From positions 608,001 through 672,000 of the forward strand of contig JAWZYV010019913.1 in NCBI GenBank assembly GCA_038373885.1: DNA of 64,000 nt, given 5' to 3'. The notes below the pieces were generated by a model. The model saw nothing but the letters and a program-made list of their open reading frames with translations. It was not told where the DNA came from and made no database searches. The stretch is from Cheiracanthium punctorium. Its lineage: Eukaryota; Arthropoda; Arachnida; Araneae; Cheiracanthiidae. The position numbers and the translations under genes were made by a program. This document shows, in pieces, positions 12,108-22,476 of the stretch (position 1 is the first letter of the stretch; each line of letters begins with the position of its first letter).

Positions 12108-12357
12108 ACTACTTATCATGCTATATGTTTTATTCCTGAAAATTGAGCTGATACATATATAGATACATATATTTTAAAAGATATGTGCAAAGACATTTAC
12201 ACATATTTACAAAATCTCAAAATCTACGAAAAATTTCAACATGTATTATTCAAGCAAATTTCACCTTTTCATTACATGGACATCATTTTTGAAGGTATAA
12301 CTGGACTCAAAGTACATGCTTTCCTTCACTTTTCAAAATTCTTTTGAAGTTGCAAAA
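12108..12357. other. Spacer between Helitron copies D and E
   Basis: AT-rich sequence unrelated to the family repeats; no feature recognised. Confidence 0.5.
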
Positions 12358-13818
12358 TCTATATAAATAAAATTAGACTTTTGTCTGTACATTTCTTGAA
12401 TTCAAAAATTTTGCGATTTCTATCCGTTTCAAGCACCTGGGAATCCGGTGCAACCCTCAAAAAAAAAGTTTGTCTTTCTGTCGTTCTGTCATTCTGTCCG
12501 TGACGCTTTTTTTGTTCAAGCATCACGTAAAAACGACTGAAGCGAATGATATGAAATTTAGTGTCATGATAGGTGGTCACTCAACTTAAAACATAGCCAT
12601 TGAATTTAAAAAAAATCTTGATTGGATTTTGAGATTTTGCGAAAATCCATTCAAACTTCGTAAATATGTGTTCGAGCATCACGTATATACGACTGAAGCA
12701 ATTGAAATGAAATTTGGTGTCATGATAGGTGGTCACTCAACTTAAAACATAGGCGTTGAATTTAAAAAAAATATTGATTGGATTTTGAGATTTTGCGAAA
12801 ATCGTTTCAAACTGCGTAAATTCGTGTTCGAGCATCACGTAAAAACGACTGAAGCGATTAAAATGAAATTTGGTATCATGATTGGTGGTTACTCAACTTG
12901 AAAAATTGGCGTCGAATTTTTAAAAAATCTTGATTAGATTTTGAGATTTTGCGAAAATCGTTTCTAACTGCATAAATTTGTGTTCGCACATCACGTAATA
13001 ACTTCAAAAGTGGAAAAATGATATTTGGTGAAATGATAGGTGGTCACTTACCTTAATCTATAACCATCTAAAAAAAATCGACCAGATTTCGATATTTTGC
13101 GAAAATCGTTTAAAACGGAATGAATCTTTGTTCACGCATTACGTAATAACGACTAAAGCGAATGATATGAAATTTGCTCACATAATAGATGGTTGCTCAA
13201 CATAAACTATAGGTGTCCAATTTTTTAAACATTTTTATTGGATTTTGAGATTTTGTGAAAATTCTCTCAAAATACGTTTATATTTCCTTAAGCATCTCGT
13301 AATAACAACTAATACGAATGATACGAAATTTGGTAATATCATAGGTAGTTTCTAATCTTAATTTATAGGTGTTGAATTTAAAAAAATTTTGATTGCATTT
13401 TGAGATTTTGTGAAAATCATTTTACAATGCTGAAATTTTGTTCTAGCATCACAAAATAAAGACTGCAGGGAATGAAACGCAATTTGGTGACATGATAGGT
13501 TGTCACTCAACTTAAATTCTAGGCTTCGAATTTTTCAAAATTATTGATCAGATTTTGAGATTTTGCGAAAATTATTTCAATATGCGTAAATATTCGTTCG
13601 CGCATCACATGATTACGACTAAAGCGAATGAAATGATATTACTTAGTGACTCTCTAACCTGTTATATTTTAACAATACATAAAAATTATAACTTCGCTTT
13701 CTTTACTTTAGCAACATACTACATCCATTCTGTGTACTCCTACAATGCTGACGAAAGTTCTTGCTTTTTGGAAATTTGCATTTAGTACTAACCCGTCAAC
13801 GACGGGTACTTCAGCTAG
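12358..13818 (+). mobile_element. Non-autonomous Helitron, copy E
   Basis: It starts TC at 12358 after A12357 and ends CTAG at 13815-13818 with T13819 following. The terminal hairpin ACCCGTC-aac-GACGGGT is intact. At 1461 bp with about eight ~157-bp units it is organised like copy A. Several substitutions are private to this copy. No Rep or helicase coding is seen. Confidence 0.92.
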
Positions 13819-14282
13819 TAAATAAATAAATTCAAAAGTTACAAAATTTTCCATATTTTTATGCAAACTAAAAGGGAAATAGGAACCTTGAGCAGATGTA
13901 TTACAAATTCATTAAGTCGTGCATTTTCTGATATCACTATGTTTACAACAAATTTTTCTAGTGAAAGATAGATTTCTAAATGTAATTGAATTTTTTCTTC
14001 CCACCAATAGAAATGAAAAGACCATGCGAATGCAAAAATATTTGTTCATATGTTGTAGCAGATGTCCAAACAAATTGTTTCGCATGTTTCGCACCCTTCC
14101 TCAAGTGCGCATTTGATACACACCTCAAGTGCGCACAGCGGTATTTTGCGAAACGTGATTGATAAATAGCGTTTCTCATTTCCGTTACTTTCATCGGTGG
14201 TTATTCAGTTCTATGTCATAGATATAGTGTTTATTCAATAAATTACACCAGTTTTCTAATCATTTTAAACAGTTATGAATTT
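13819..14282. other. Intergenic, no gene recognised
   Basis: AT-rich sequence. 'cctcaagtgcgca' occurs twice, at about 14099 and 14123, as a short direct repeat. Overlapping open frames on both strands (13912-14194) show no recognisable domain and are probably chance. Confidence 0.45.
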
Positions 14283-14545
14283 TTAAGGGAGGAAAAAAAA
14301 GGAAAAAGTAGAGCGTAGTGAGTCGGATTCGAACCTGGGACCTTCTGACCTCTCTCGTCAAGCGGATCCACGGCGCCACCGTGAACGCGATTGGCCAAAT
14401 AATTGGTATATAAGAACGTGACAAATGTTTAAATGGAATTTTCTCGAAAATAACCGAGAGTTGGCGGCTAATTCATTGGCATTCTACTTAACTGTTGGAC
14501 TCTTATAACCCATCAGCATTTTATCAAAATCGGTGATCCCAACGT
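14283..14545 (-). repeat. tRNA-related dispersed repeat, copy 2
   Basis: Read on the minus strand this matches 2290-2585. The tRNA-like part is better preserved here: A-box-like TGGCGCCGTGG and a consensus B box GGTTCGAATCC (about 14325-14336 on the plus strand). It is unlikely to be a functional tRNA gene because no T33-type anticodon loop or matched acceptor stem can be drawn. The ~120-bp body upstream of the tRNA-like part is shared with copy 1. An A-rich run (14289-14312) lies beyond the B box, as a SINE tail would. Confidence 0.65.
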
Positions 14546-14584
14546 ATGAACCTCTCATTGTTAGTTAATTTTAATATTAATACC

Positions 14585-14775
14585 CTGAAAAATGTCGAAA
14601 TGTGTAATCTGGAGGAGCTATTTTGAATCGCAGAAATTGCGTATATGGCGTAAATTGCGGGGAAGAATTTATCAATCTCAACAGTTTTTAATTTACGATG
14701 TCACGTTTTTGACTTCCATCAAAGAAATACCCGTTAGTTCACCATTTAGTTTTTGCAACGAAATAAAACTTGAAA
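14585..14775 (+). repeat. Duplicated ~190-bp sequence, left of GR gene 1
   Basis: Matches 17575-17765 in the same orientation with many substitutions; shared stretches include 'cagtttttaatttacga' and 'catcacgtttttt/gtcacgttttt'. The pair flanks GR gene 1. It may be a dispersed repeat or the trace of a local duplication. The open frame 14592-14840 shows no known domain. Confidence 0.6.
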
Positions 14776-15463
14776 AAAGAAGTCTTGACGTAAGACATTG
14801 CATTGTTATGGAGGAACGTTATCCTACGTTAAAATACTGAAGTTAGCAAATACACAAATCCATAAAGTTTGTATAAAGTCACTTCTGAGAAGTAACACGA
14901 GAAAAATTACTAAAAAGGTGGCGTTCCAAATTTCGGGACATATCTTATGTGTGCCACTGTTTGTGCCACTGTGCATAGAAATAGGAAAAAGGAGATTGAA
15001 CATAACGGGAGAAATCTTGATGCCTCGAAACGGTATTCACAATAGTGGCATGCGTATGCATAGAATAGTAAATACTTAAATGACACTGATTTACTTTCAG
15101 CTGTTTTAGGAAAATCTAAGACATCTGAGACTAATTTAAAAAAGTACTGGAATATAAATATTTCCCCTTGAATTCAGTTAATTTTCTAAAATAACGAAAT
15201 CAACATTCCTTTTTACATTGACGGCAGCCACAGTAGTAGTTCAGCAGTAACAGTGTTGAATGTTCCATCTAGATATTCGTAAGTTTGTGGATGAAGCAGA
15301 TACTAACTAATGGTGCAGATCATGCGCATTTTTTTTTGTTTTTGTCTTTTTTTGTATCTCATACCTGTGGAGGTGATAAGTGCTACTTAGTTATAGTAAA
15401 ATATACCATTGAACTGCTGTCGACTATTAAGAGCAAAACAAATAAGAATTGCCAACAATGTTA
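14776..15463. other. Region downstream of GR gene 1, no gene recognised
   Basis: AT-rich sequence 3' of GR gene 1, which reads leftwards. No AATAAA was seen on the minus strand close to the stop codon. The small plus-strand frames at 14798-15467 have no recognisable features. Confidence 0.45.
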
Positions 15464-16564
15464 TTAACTCTGCAAATTATGAAGGAGAATGCAGTAGGTT
15501 AAAAATGTCCCAAACGAGACAATTATGAAGCTTCTTGTTATGGGGACGAACTCCCACACGGTCAAAGCAACTTTCTTATCAAGGCTTCTAAATAATCTAA
15601 ACTGCGTTACTACACATCTCGTGTTGTTTTCAGGAAGTGTTTCAGCATTCTCAGAAACTCTCAGAAATTGTTCATACACGCCAGAAGCAGACACGGTCAG
15701 AGCTAAGAAACCGAGAAAACTGATGATGCAGATGATGTATATGGTACTCTGCTGCACCAAATCTCCGTACATCTGCGGGCGCAGAACCTTGGTCACGACG
15801 AAATACGTCATCGAGGCGTTATAGACGACTACAAGCGAGACGAAAAAGCAGACGTGTTTATCCGTGGTCATGACGAGAGTTTGAACTGCAGTAACAGACT
15901 TCAGTAGCTTTCTGTAAGCGATTTTGTTTGGTGCGACAGAAAATGCTTTTTCAAGCTGCAGTATGATGGATCTCAGCTGCTGGCATATTAAGGTGTAATA
16001 CATTGAAAAGGTGTTCACCGGCATCACGAAGCACACCACTAGAGTGGAAGGAAAGAAAATGTCTGCAGAGTACCTTAAAATAGTCTGTTCATTATGGAAA
16101 GGAAGATTCCGTGGAGTGCTTACTATCGATAGTACAGAGTTGAGCAGAAGAGGAACGTGCAGGAGCGTGCTGACGACCATCCAAGCGCGTACGCAGAACA
16201 ATCTAGCAGATGAGTGCTGGCAGCCGGTTTCTTCATAAACGGCGTTGATCATCGTCGATATGTTTCTCAGATCATGAACATGCAGATACAGGTGTGTGCG
16301 ATGAATCGAAGCCACGACTGTCATCCACGCGTTTGCGAGTGCCATTGGAAGGAGATCAGGCTCCGAAAACATGGCGGCACTGAAAATAATTTGCAAAACA
16401 ATCACGATGAAGTTTAGAATCCACTCAACAACCAACCAGAATGTCCTGCCACAAGAGGAGTTTGAAGTTTTCGAAATGGCAATTACGCCACTGATTTTCA
16501 GAAGGGCAAAAGTTCGTCGATAGAGCTCCTTGTAAGGGTTTTGCATCTTTGGCTTTAAATTCAT
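15464..16564 (-). CDS. Gustatory-receptor-like seven-transmembrane protein, GR gene 1
   Basis: Single uninterrupted 366-codon frame. Hydrophobic segments suit seven membrane helices at about residues 42-63, 71-93, 124-148, 167-192, 237-258, 272-293 and 337-362, with the long loop before helix 5 expected of insect-type receptors. The last helix ends in GTFLTYCILLHNL. Its T-Y pair followed by hydrophobic residues resembles the TYhhhhhQF signature of arthropod GRs (7tm_7), but the final Q-F is replaced by N-L. Length fits the family (350-450). The paralogue at 30894-31970 shares the N-terminal NPY, the MAL before helix 2, FFVxLVVVYNA in helix 5, STIY in helix 6 and LTVW. A role as a chemosensory ligand-gated channel at the plasma membrane is inferred from the family. 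The ATG matches the paralogue's start within a few residues. Confidence 0.8.
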   Translation of the reverse strand: MNLKPKMQNPYKELYRRTFALLKISGVIAISKTSNSSCGRTFWLVVEWILNFIVIVLQIIFSAAMFSEPDLLPMALANAWMTVVASIHRTHLYLHVHDLRNISTMINAVYEETGCQHSSARLFCVRAWMVVSTLLHVPLLLNSVLSIVSTPRNLPFHNEQTILRYSADIFFPSTLVVCFVMPVNTFSMYYTLICQQLRSIILQLEKAFSVAPNKIAYRKLLKSVTAVQTLVMTTDKHVCFFVSLVVVYNASMTYFVVTKVLRPQMYGDLVQQSTIYIICIISFLGFLALTVSASGVYEQFLRVSENAETLPENNTRCVVTQFRLFRSLDKKVALTVWEFVPITRSFIIVSFGTFLTYCILLHNLQS

Positions 16565-17574
16565 GATTTTTTTTTCTTTTTCAATATTACGAATAATTAT
16601 ATATATTGCATTAAGTGTTGAAAATAAGGTTTTTAAGTCTGTAAGCGCATGATTTGTGTTTGAGCTTACTTATGCATGAGCAGTTCAGAGATAATTAAAA
16701 TGGATAAGAGATACACAGAGACATCCCCTTTAGACTTGCGCATGATTAAAAGACTGATGTCAAAAATCGATTGTGTTGACATAGCTATCCCCATTTGTTT
16801 GAAGTGCTCTCATGTTGATAGAAGTTTGCAATTTTAATGGCTGTCTGGACAGGTGTGATTGATCAAGAAATGAAGCGAAGTACTTATTATTCATATGAAA
16901 TATTACATATTTCCTGTGAGCTGCACTACAATTTAAAATTAGAGGCTTATTTGTAGCGTAAATAAGTAATGGTTATTTCTCAATACTTACATTGATGTTA
17001 GTAAGAAAATAAGTACAACACTTCCATAGATAGAGTTTAGTGCTTTATACATAGGGACTAGTAAAATAAAAACAATGCATTTTAATTGTCTTTCATTCTC
17101 TTTTCTATCACTAAATATTGTATTCTTAGGAATTCTGCCTCAGATTTTGTGTTACAATAAACAATTTGATTAATTATGCCAATAAGTAAATAAATGAATA
17201 AAACAACGTTCAGGTAGTCTCTTCTGTTGAAACTACTGCGGGATATATTGACGTAAGATTAATCTTTAATTAGTTGTAGAATGCCCGTAGAAAATGATGA
17301 ATACAACATTTTTAATTTAATATGCACGAAATAGTTATTAATACGGTATACTACAGTTTTTAACACGGTATACTACACCCTGTAATCGTAAAAATCTTTT
17401 CGTTTCAAAACTTACAGCCTAACGTTGCTGTTACATAACTAAAATAATTTAAAAATGTCTTGTTCTCATGTATTAAAAAAAAAATTCATATAAATCCAAC
17501 ATTCTCCATTTAAATATTTAAATTCTCCATGGCTCAGAAAAAGAAAATAGTTTATTTATTTTATTCTCGTGAGA
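16565..17574. other. Region upstream of GR gene 1
   Basis: AT-rich DNA holding whatever promoter GR gene 1 has; no TATA or initiator element can be singled out with confidence. No open frame of interest. Confidence 0.4.
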
Positions 17575-17765
17575 AACGTCAAACTGTGTAATCTTGAGGA
17601 GATATTTAGAATCGCACAAACTGCGAATTTACTTTGATGTGATATAAAATTTGTGGTAGAATTTATGAATCTCAGACAGTTTTTAATTTACGACATCACG
17701 TTTTTTACTGCTTCAAAAGAAACCCCAGTAAGTTCACCCGGTTAGTTCAACCAATTAGTTTTCTA
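17575..17765 (+). repeat. Duplicated ~190-bp sequence, right of GR gene 1
   Basis: Second copy of the sequence at 14585-14775, same orientation, about 3 kb away on the other side of GR gene 1. More diverged and without the open frame seen in the left copy. Confidence 0.6.
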
Positions 17766-18866
17766 TAAGGAGTTTAAACAAGGTTGTTTATCTTTTTTTC
17801 AGTTCCCTCTGTTCCTGATGACGAAGGGCTTTGACTGTGGAAGACCAAAACAATTTTTGGTCGAAACGTACGTATATACTTACCTGTAATATCTTATGTG
17901 TGTTTTTTACAAAGTTTTTTTATTTACTTTATCTGCATTAAAAAGTTCATCAATATCCACTACAGGCAGAAAAAAAAAACCTTTTATTTGTTATTGCCCT
18001 AGTAATCATGGAGAAATTTTTAAGTAATTTATCCGCTCCAGTCCTGATGTCCACGTACGTGGACCTCCCTTACTTGCCTCATAAAAAGGAAACCGTTTAA
18101 TTTTATGATATTTTAACTTTACTTTTAGAAAGATGGATGATTTTTCTTTAAAAAAAAAAAACAAAAAAAAAAAAAAAACACAATACACATCAACACTGAT
18201 CTGGTTTTATGTATGAAATCACTTGTTATTTTGTGTAACTTTCAAAATCGCACAAAATTATTAAGGGAACTGGCATGTATTGTCGATTTTTCGTATTTCT
18301 TAGTCAAAACTGCTACAGCTTATATATACGAAATTCGGCACGTATGTGATTTTTTTAAAGTGGGTGCAAGATTAGTTAACATTTTCTAAAATTTGTAAAC
18401 TATGGTGTGGTAGAGGGTAAAAACATTTCTGTCACGTATCTCTCCTTATATATAAAAAAGAGCTATCTATAAAATTCTTGCTGTAGAATACAAATACTCA
18501 TGAATACCTAAAAATCAATTTCAGAACATTTTTCAGAACACCAAGGAAGATAGACATAAGAAAAGGAGGAGCGAGACCATCTTCCTCTGAAGAAAAGAAA
18601 TATTATCTGTAAAATTCTTGTTTTAATATGTAAGAAATATAAATCTTATACTTAGGCACAGCTTTTTTGTCACTTGGCCAGAAACTTGTTTAAAATTAAT
18701 CTGTATGAATTTAATGTAAGACACGCTTTATTTTCCGGTCCCTCTAAATACTAACCTCTAAAATATAGATTTCAAGAGTATGTTATTTTTTTTTTTTTAC
18801 CGTGGTCTATGATGTCACTGTAAACATGTAAAGACCATGAAAGTGTATTTAAGTTATTATACACAT
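17766..18866. other. Intergenic, low-complexity runs
   Basis: No gene. A 'ttttggtcgaaacgtacg' phrase at about 17857 resembles ends of arthropod repeats but has no second boundary. An A-rich run lies at about 18150-18178; the frame reading through it (18006-18188) is meaningless. Confidence 0.4.
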
Positions 18867-19860
18867 TGTGCCCGCTAAAGTTCGCTTCCACCCCAATAAT
18901 TTCTTAACGTCAATAGCTATAACCATAAAATTAGGATCTAGGTGTAGTAAAATTGCCATGCGCTACTCCAGTAAACCACTTACAGCTCCACCTGGCGACT
19001 AAATTCGGCGTTAACGCTCTTATCTCAAAAATGATCCGAGATACGGAAAAAAGTCAATTGCAAAGCTGTTCAACATCGTCAATTTAGTAAGAAAAGACAC
19101 CTTAATTTGCGCATGATGCTCATTAACTCGCATAATAATTGCTGATGGAAAGCATAAATCGCATTTTTATTTGACCGAATTTTCTAAAACTGCTTTTACC
19201 TGATATTAAGCTCATTTATCCTTCATGCTAAAAGTATTTTTCTTCAGCAACAATGCACATCTGGATGCTGGAAGTGGTACAATATGGCTAATGACAAACT
19301 GGCAAAAGCATTAGTAATGCATTTTTACTCCTTGTATTTTATGATTTTAATTTTTAACATTAATGTGCTCAAGATGTACTTTCTTTATACCGTATTGGCC
19401 AGAATATAACGCGATGTTTTTGACTGATCATTTCCCATTAAAAACCCGACTCGCGGTAAATTCGAGGGCTAAGTATAGGATTTTTCTAATTATCTTGATG
19501 AAAATCTTCGGAGTCGCGTAATATTCTGTCCAATAAGGTAAATCGGTGATGCTGAACAACTTTGCAATTGACTTTTAATCCCCGTATCTTGTACCGCTTT
19601 TGAGATAAGAAGGCTTACTCCAAATTTAGACACCAGACGCTGCAAGCAGTTTTCTTGCGTAGCGCATGTCAACTTCTTTTATTCCCCGTATCTTGTACCG
19701 CTATTGAGATAAGAAGGCTAACTTCAAATTTAGACACCAGGCGCTGCAAGCGGTTTTCTTGCGTAGAGCATGGCAACTTTAATACCTAGACCCCACATTT
19801 ATGATTATAGCTCTTGTCGCACAGAAATTGTTGGGGTAGCAGTGGACTTTAGCGGTCACA
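18867..19860. mobile_element. Long-inverted-repeat (foldback-like) element with asymmetric arms
   Basis: The left ~240 bp, from TGTGCCCGCTAAAG, are inverted relative to the right end, whose reverse complement starts TGTGACCGCTAAAG. The arms share 'ccgctaaagt', 'caataatttct', 'agctataa', 'ttgccatgc', 'cttatctcaa' and 'agtcaattgcaaag' in order. The right arm holds two tandem ~104-bp units (19580-19683 and 19684-19787) where the left arm has one. No coding sequence. The flanking duplication could not be fixed, so the superfamily is open. A smaller MITE is nested at 19390-19538. Confidence 0.7.
19390..19538. mobile_element. Tc1/mariner-type MITE with TA duplication
   Basis: The termini CCGTATTGGCCAGAATAT and (reverse-complemented) CCTTATTGGACAGAATAT are ~25-bp inverted repeats with few mismatches, flanked by TA on both sides. 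149 bp, no coding. It lies in the spacer of the 18867-19860 element. Confidence 0.75.
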
Positions 19861-20693
19861 TTGTATAACATCTCGTATGAAGACAATAAAGTGTTCAGTT
19901 TTGCAGTTTGTCTTATGCAATACGATTACAGTACAATCTAATATATAAAATTCTCCTGTCCCAGTGTTAGTCACCTAACTCCTCCGAAACCACTCGACCA
20001 ATTTTAATGAAATTTTCTATGTATATTCGTTAGGTCATAGAATAGGTTTTTAACTATGTCTCATACCCCTAAGTCATAAGGGCGGTCCACCCCAAAATGT
20101 TTAGCTCCCGAGTGCTATTCATTTCAATCAGGATTTCTGTGTAGACATTAGCGTGTCGAGTCACTTTTCAAATGTGTTTGCCAGATAATGTGGAGGGGGG
20201 GGGGGACGTTAATAAAATGTTGAAAGTCGCACAAGATTTGCAGTTTTTGATAATTGATCGCTAAATATGGTGCCAAAACATGACAATTTATTATAAATAT
20301 ATTTCGCGTATAGTTAGAAAGCGCCTGGCGTATATTGTAAAAGAGTTTTATTAGGCGATTTTAATATAGATTTCTATTCCGAAGAAGTTCTCTGTGGAAC
20401 AAGAAAGGAAAACACGGTACACTCGTGGATTAGGATGCCCATTCCAAACAGCATTTAAAATGTCTTTGCGGTATAGTTGGAATATGCCTACAGGAAGAAT
20501 ATGCCTGGCGAAGATTGTAAAACATTTTCAGCAGGCGATTTTAAGATAGATTTCGATTCCAAAGATGCGTTTTATGGTACAAGAAAGAGTTGATTCCTAT
20601 TTTAACGCCGCCACTCTTGCCAACCTAAAAAATCCCCATACTTTGGCGAGCTTTGCAGTCATGGGTCTCTGGGAGTTATGCACAAGTTTCAAC

Positions 20694-20860
20694 GGTACTC
20701 ACGTATTATCCCGGCGGTCTGCAAAGACAAGCAATTTTTCACCAAGATAAATGCCGGGCACATGAAATTGTTGATGGTTTGGAATACGATTGGCAACGTA
20801 TTTAAAATCTACGAAAAAGTAGTTTGGCAGAAGTGACCGCCGGGATAATACGTAAGTACC
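20694..20860. mobile_element. MITE with 8-bp duplication, copy 1
   Basis: The termini GGTACTCACGTATTATCC and (reverse-complemented) GGTACTTACGTATTATCC continue inward as CGGCGGTC in both arms. A perfect 8-bp duplication GTTTCAAC flanks it (20686-20693 and 20861-20868). 167 bp, non-coding. The 8-bp duplication suggests hAT or Merlin; the GG start does not decide. Two relatives lie at 34312-34483 and 53727-53895. Confidence 0.9.
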
Positions 20861-21448
20861 GTTTCAACGCACCCAAAAGAATTAGGCGATAACTAAAGTA
20901 AACAAACTAGCGACAAACGCGCCAGTTAAGGAATTTTAAGACATTTAATTATTAAAACTACATTAATTGGTAATCCAAAATAAATAAAAATGTAACGGCA
21001 TGCTGTACTTACATGTTGTTCCAAATCGCCATTTTAATTCTAAATTACGATTTCTACAGAAATGCAAAAAATCGTCATGGTAACTGCATATGTTTAATCA
21101 TCGCCTCCTTGGCGAGAGTCGTGGCGTTAAAGTAGGAAACAATATATAAAACGGTGAAGTATAGTTGTGATATACTTGGCGAAGATTGTAAAATAGTTTT
21201 AGTAGGCGATTTTAAGATAGATTTCGATTCCAAAGATGGGTTTTATAAAATAAGGAAGAAAAATACAGCACAGTCATGAATAATGATAACACTTTCCAAC
21301 TTAATGGAATAAGGACGAAAAATAGGGACGACGCATACATTATGATACGATTTTAATATATAACACTATAGTGCGTATTTAAAATCTGAAAGTGTCTCAG
21401 ATTTTCATCCTTTTTTTGGGGGGGGCGGGAGGCAAAATTTTTTATGGA

Positions 21449-21607
21449 ATGACTATCAATAAGTCTCAAGCCCAAACTATGTCTGTTTGTGGATTAGATT
21501 TGAGCACGCCATGTTTTTCACACGGACAGTTATACGTGGCATTCTCTCGAGTGGGCAAACCATACAGTGGGCATCCAGTTTGTTTGTGTTATCTAAAGAT
21601 GGGATAA
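21449..21607 (+). pseudogene. Helitron PIF1-like helicase, C-terminal remnant
   Basis: About 50 codons match the last conserved block of Helitron/PIF1 DNA helicases: [10 protein letters not shown], then [12 protein letters not shown]. In the intact protein this block belongs to the second RecA-like domain that unwinds DNA during rolling-circle transposition. Everything upstream, including Walker A/B, is missing. A G-rich run sits where the frame begins. The stop at 21605-21607 is probably the original end of the protein. Confidence 0.8.
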
Positions 21608-21892
21608 AAAAAAATATTGTATACTCTATTGCGTTAAGGGATTGATATTATTTTTTAGTAAAATTATTGTAACTAGCGATATATATAAATTTAAAGAATA
21701 AATTACAATGAATTAAAAATATATGTTTGGTATTGTGTTATTTTTATATTCCGGCATCGTTCACAGCACTCCATGCCTCTTCCACTCATATACCACATCC
21801 TCACAAACTTACAATAAGTTAGTCATTTCTTTCTACTAAAATAATCCTAGGAATAATTTATATAGCAAAACAACGTTTGCCGGGTCAGCTAG

Positions 21893-22085
21893 TAATTTAT
21901 AAATTTTACACGTGTTAACAAACAATGCTTCTTTCAATAGATACAAATGCAAAAGCCGCATTTGACAGTGCATTTCAAAATCAGCATCTGGCAGCATACA
22001 AAACACTTATACATTTCCTCAGATGCGTCTTCTTACTATGAACTTTTATAGATGTCTGATGGACGATTAAAGCAAAGGTTGATAT
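21893..22085. other. Short spacer before the gypsy element
   Basis: No feature recognised apart from the 5-bp GATAT at 22081-22085, which is repeated after the 3' LTR. Confidence 0.5.
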
Positions 22086-22306
22086 TGTGATGTTTTAGTA
22101 AGTATTATAAATGTACTGATGGCAGCACCCCACGGATAAGTAAGTATTCTAATCAAGCAGCTCTGAAGTCTGATGTCGAGACTATGCTCATCCGTGTTTG
22201 CAACTATGTTCGAAAATGTAAACAGAATCTCTGTCGACTGTAAGATGTCTAAATAAATGTTCCTGAAATACTTCTGTGCTGACGTATCCCCCATTAAAAC
22301 ACAATA
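22086..22306 (+). repeat. 5' LTR of the Ty3/gypsy element
   Basis: About 221 bp matching the 3' LTR (28093-28111 plus 30452-30651). Shared landmarks are the start TGTGATGTTTTAGTAAGTA, 'gatggcag', 'cacggataagtaag', 'taaataaatgttcctgaaa' and 'cttctgtgctgac'. The start is TG; the end is set by the outer 5-bp GATAT and is less certain. The two LTRs differ at many positions, so the insertion is old. Confidence 0.85.
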
Positions 22307-22476
22307 TAATGTCGGCGAGCAAATTGGACATGCACAAGTAAATCTTCCACCGTTAAGGGCACAAGTTATGACTTTCTTTTCCTGCGAACACTAGAATCTT
22401 GCCAGGCTCAGCCTGCCAAGATTCTACTGTTCTACTAAAGGGTAAGTCGTACGTTCGCTTATTATTTCTTATCATT

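Larger units (their letters stand above)
19937..21892 (+). mobile_element. Helitron with helicase remnant, family H
   Basis: Begins TCTAATATATAAAATTCTC after A19936. Ends GCAAA-acaacg-TTTGC hairpin, then CTAG at 21889-21892, followed by T21893, so termini and target fit a canonical Helitron. 1956 bp. Inside are three related stretches near 20350, 20535 and 21195 that read GDFNIDF- or GDFKIDF-like in frame, a MITE (20694-20860), and the C-terminal end of a PIF1-like helicase (21449-21607). The Rep domain and most of the helicase are gone. It is a deletion derivative of an autonomous element. Confidence 0.9.

Noticed and set aside
2658..13818. Regular ~157-bp direct repeats suggesting a CRISPR array or a centromeric satellite
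   Set aside because: There are no short repeats with unique spacers, and the arrays begin and end at Helitron termini in each copy.
14320..14400. A functional tRNA gene on the minus strand
   Set aside because: Only A- and B-box-like sequences fit. No acceptor stem or proper anticodon loop can be formed, and a related sequence occurs at 2290-2585.
15525..16417. Open frames on the plus strand opposite GR gene 1
   Set aside because: They are antisense shadows of the receptor gene and have no features of their own; the same applies to 31335-31574 opposite GR gene 2.
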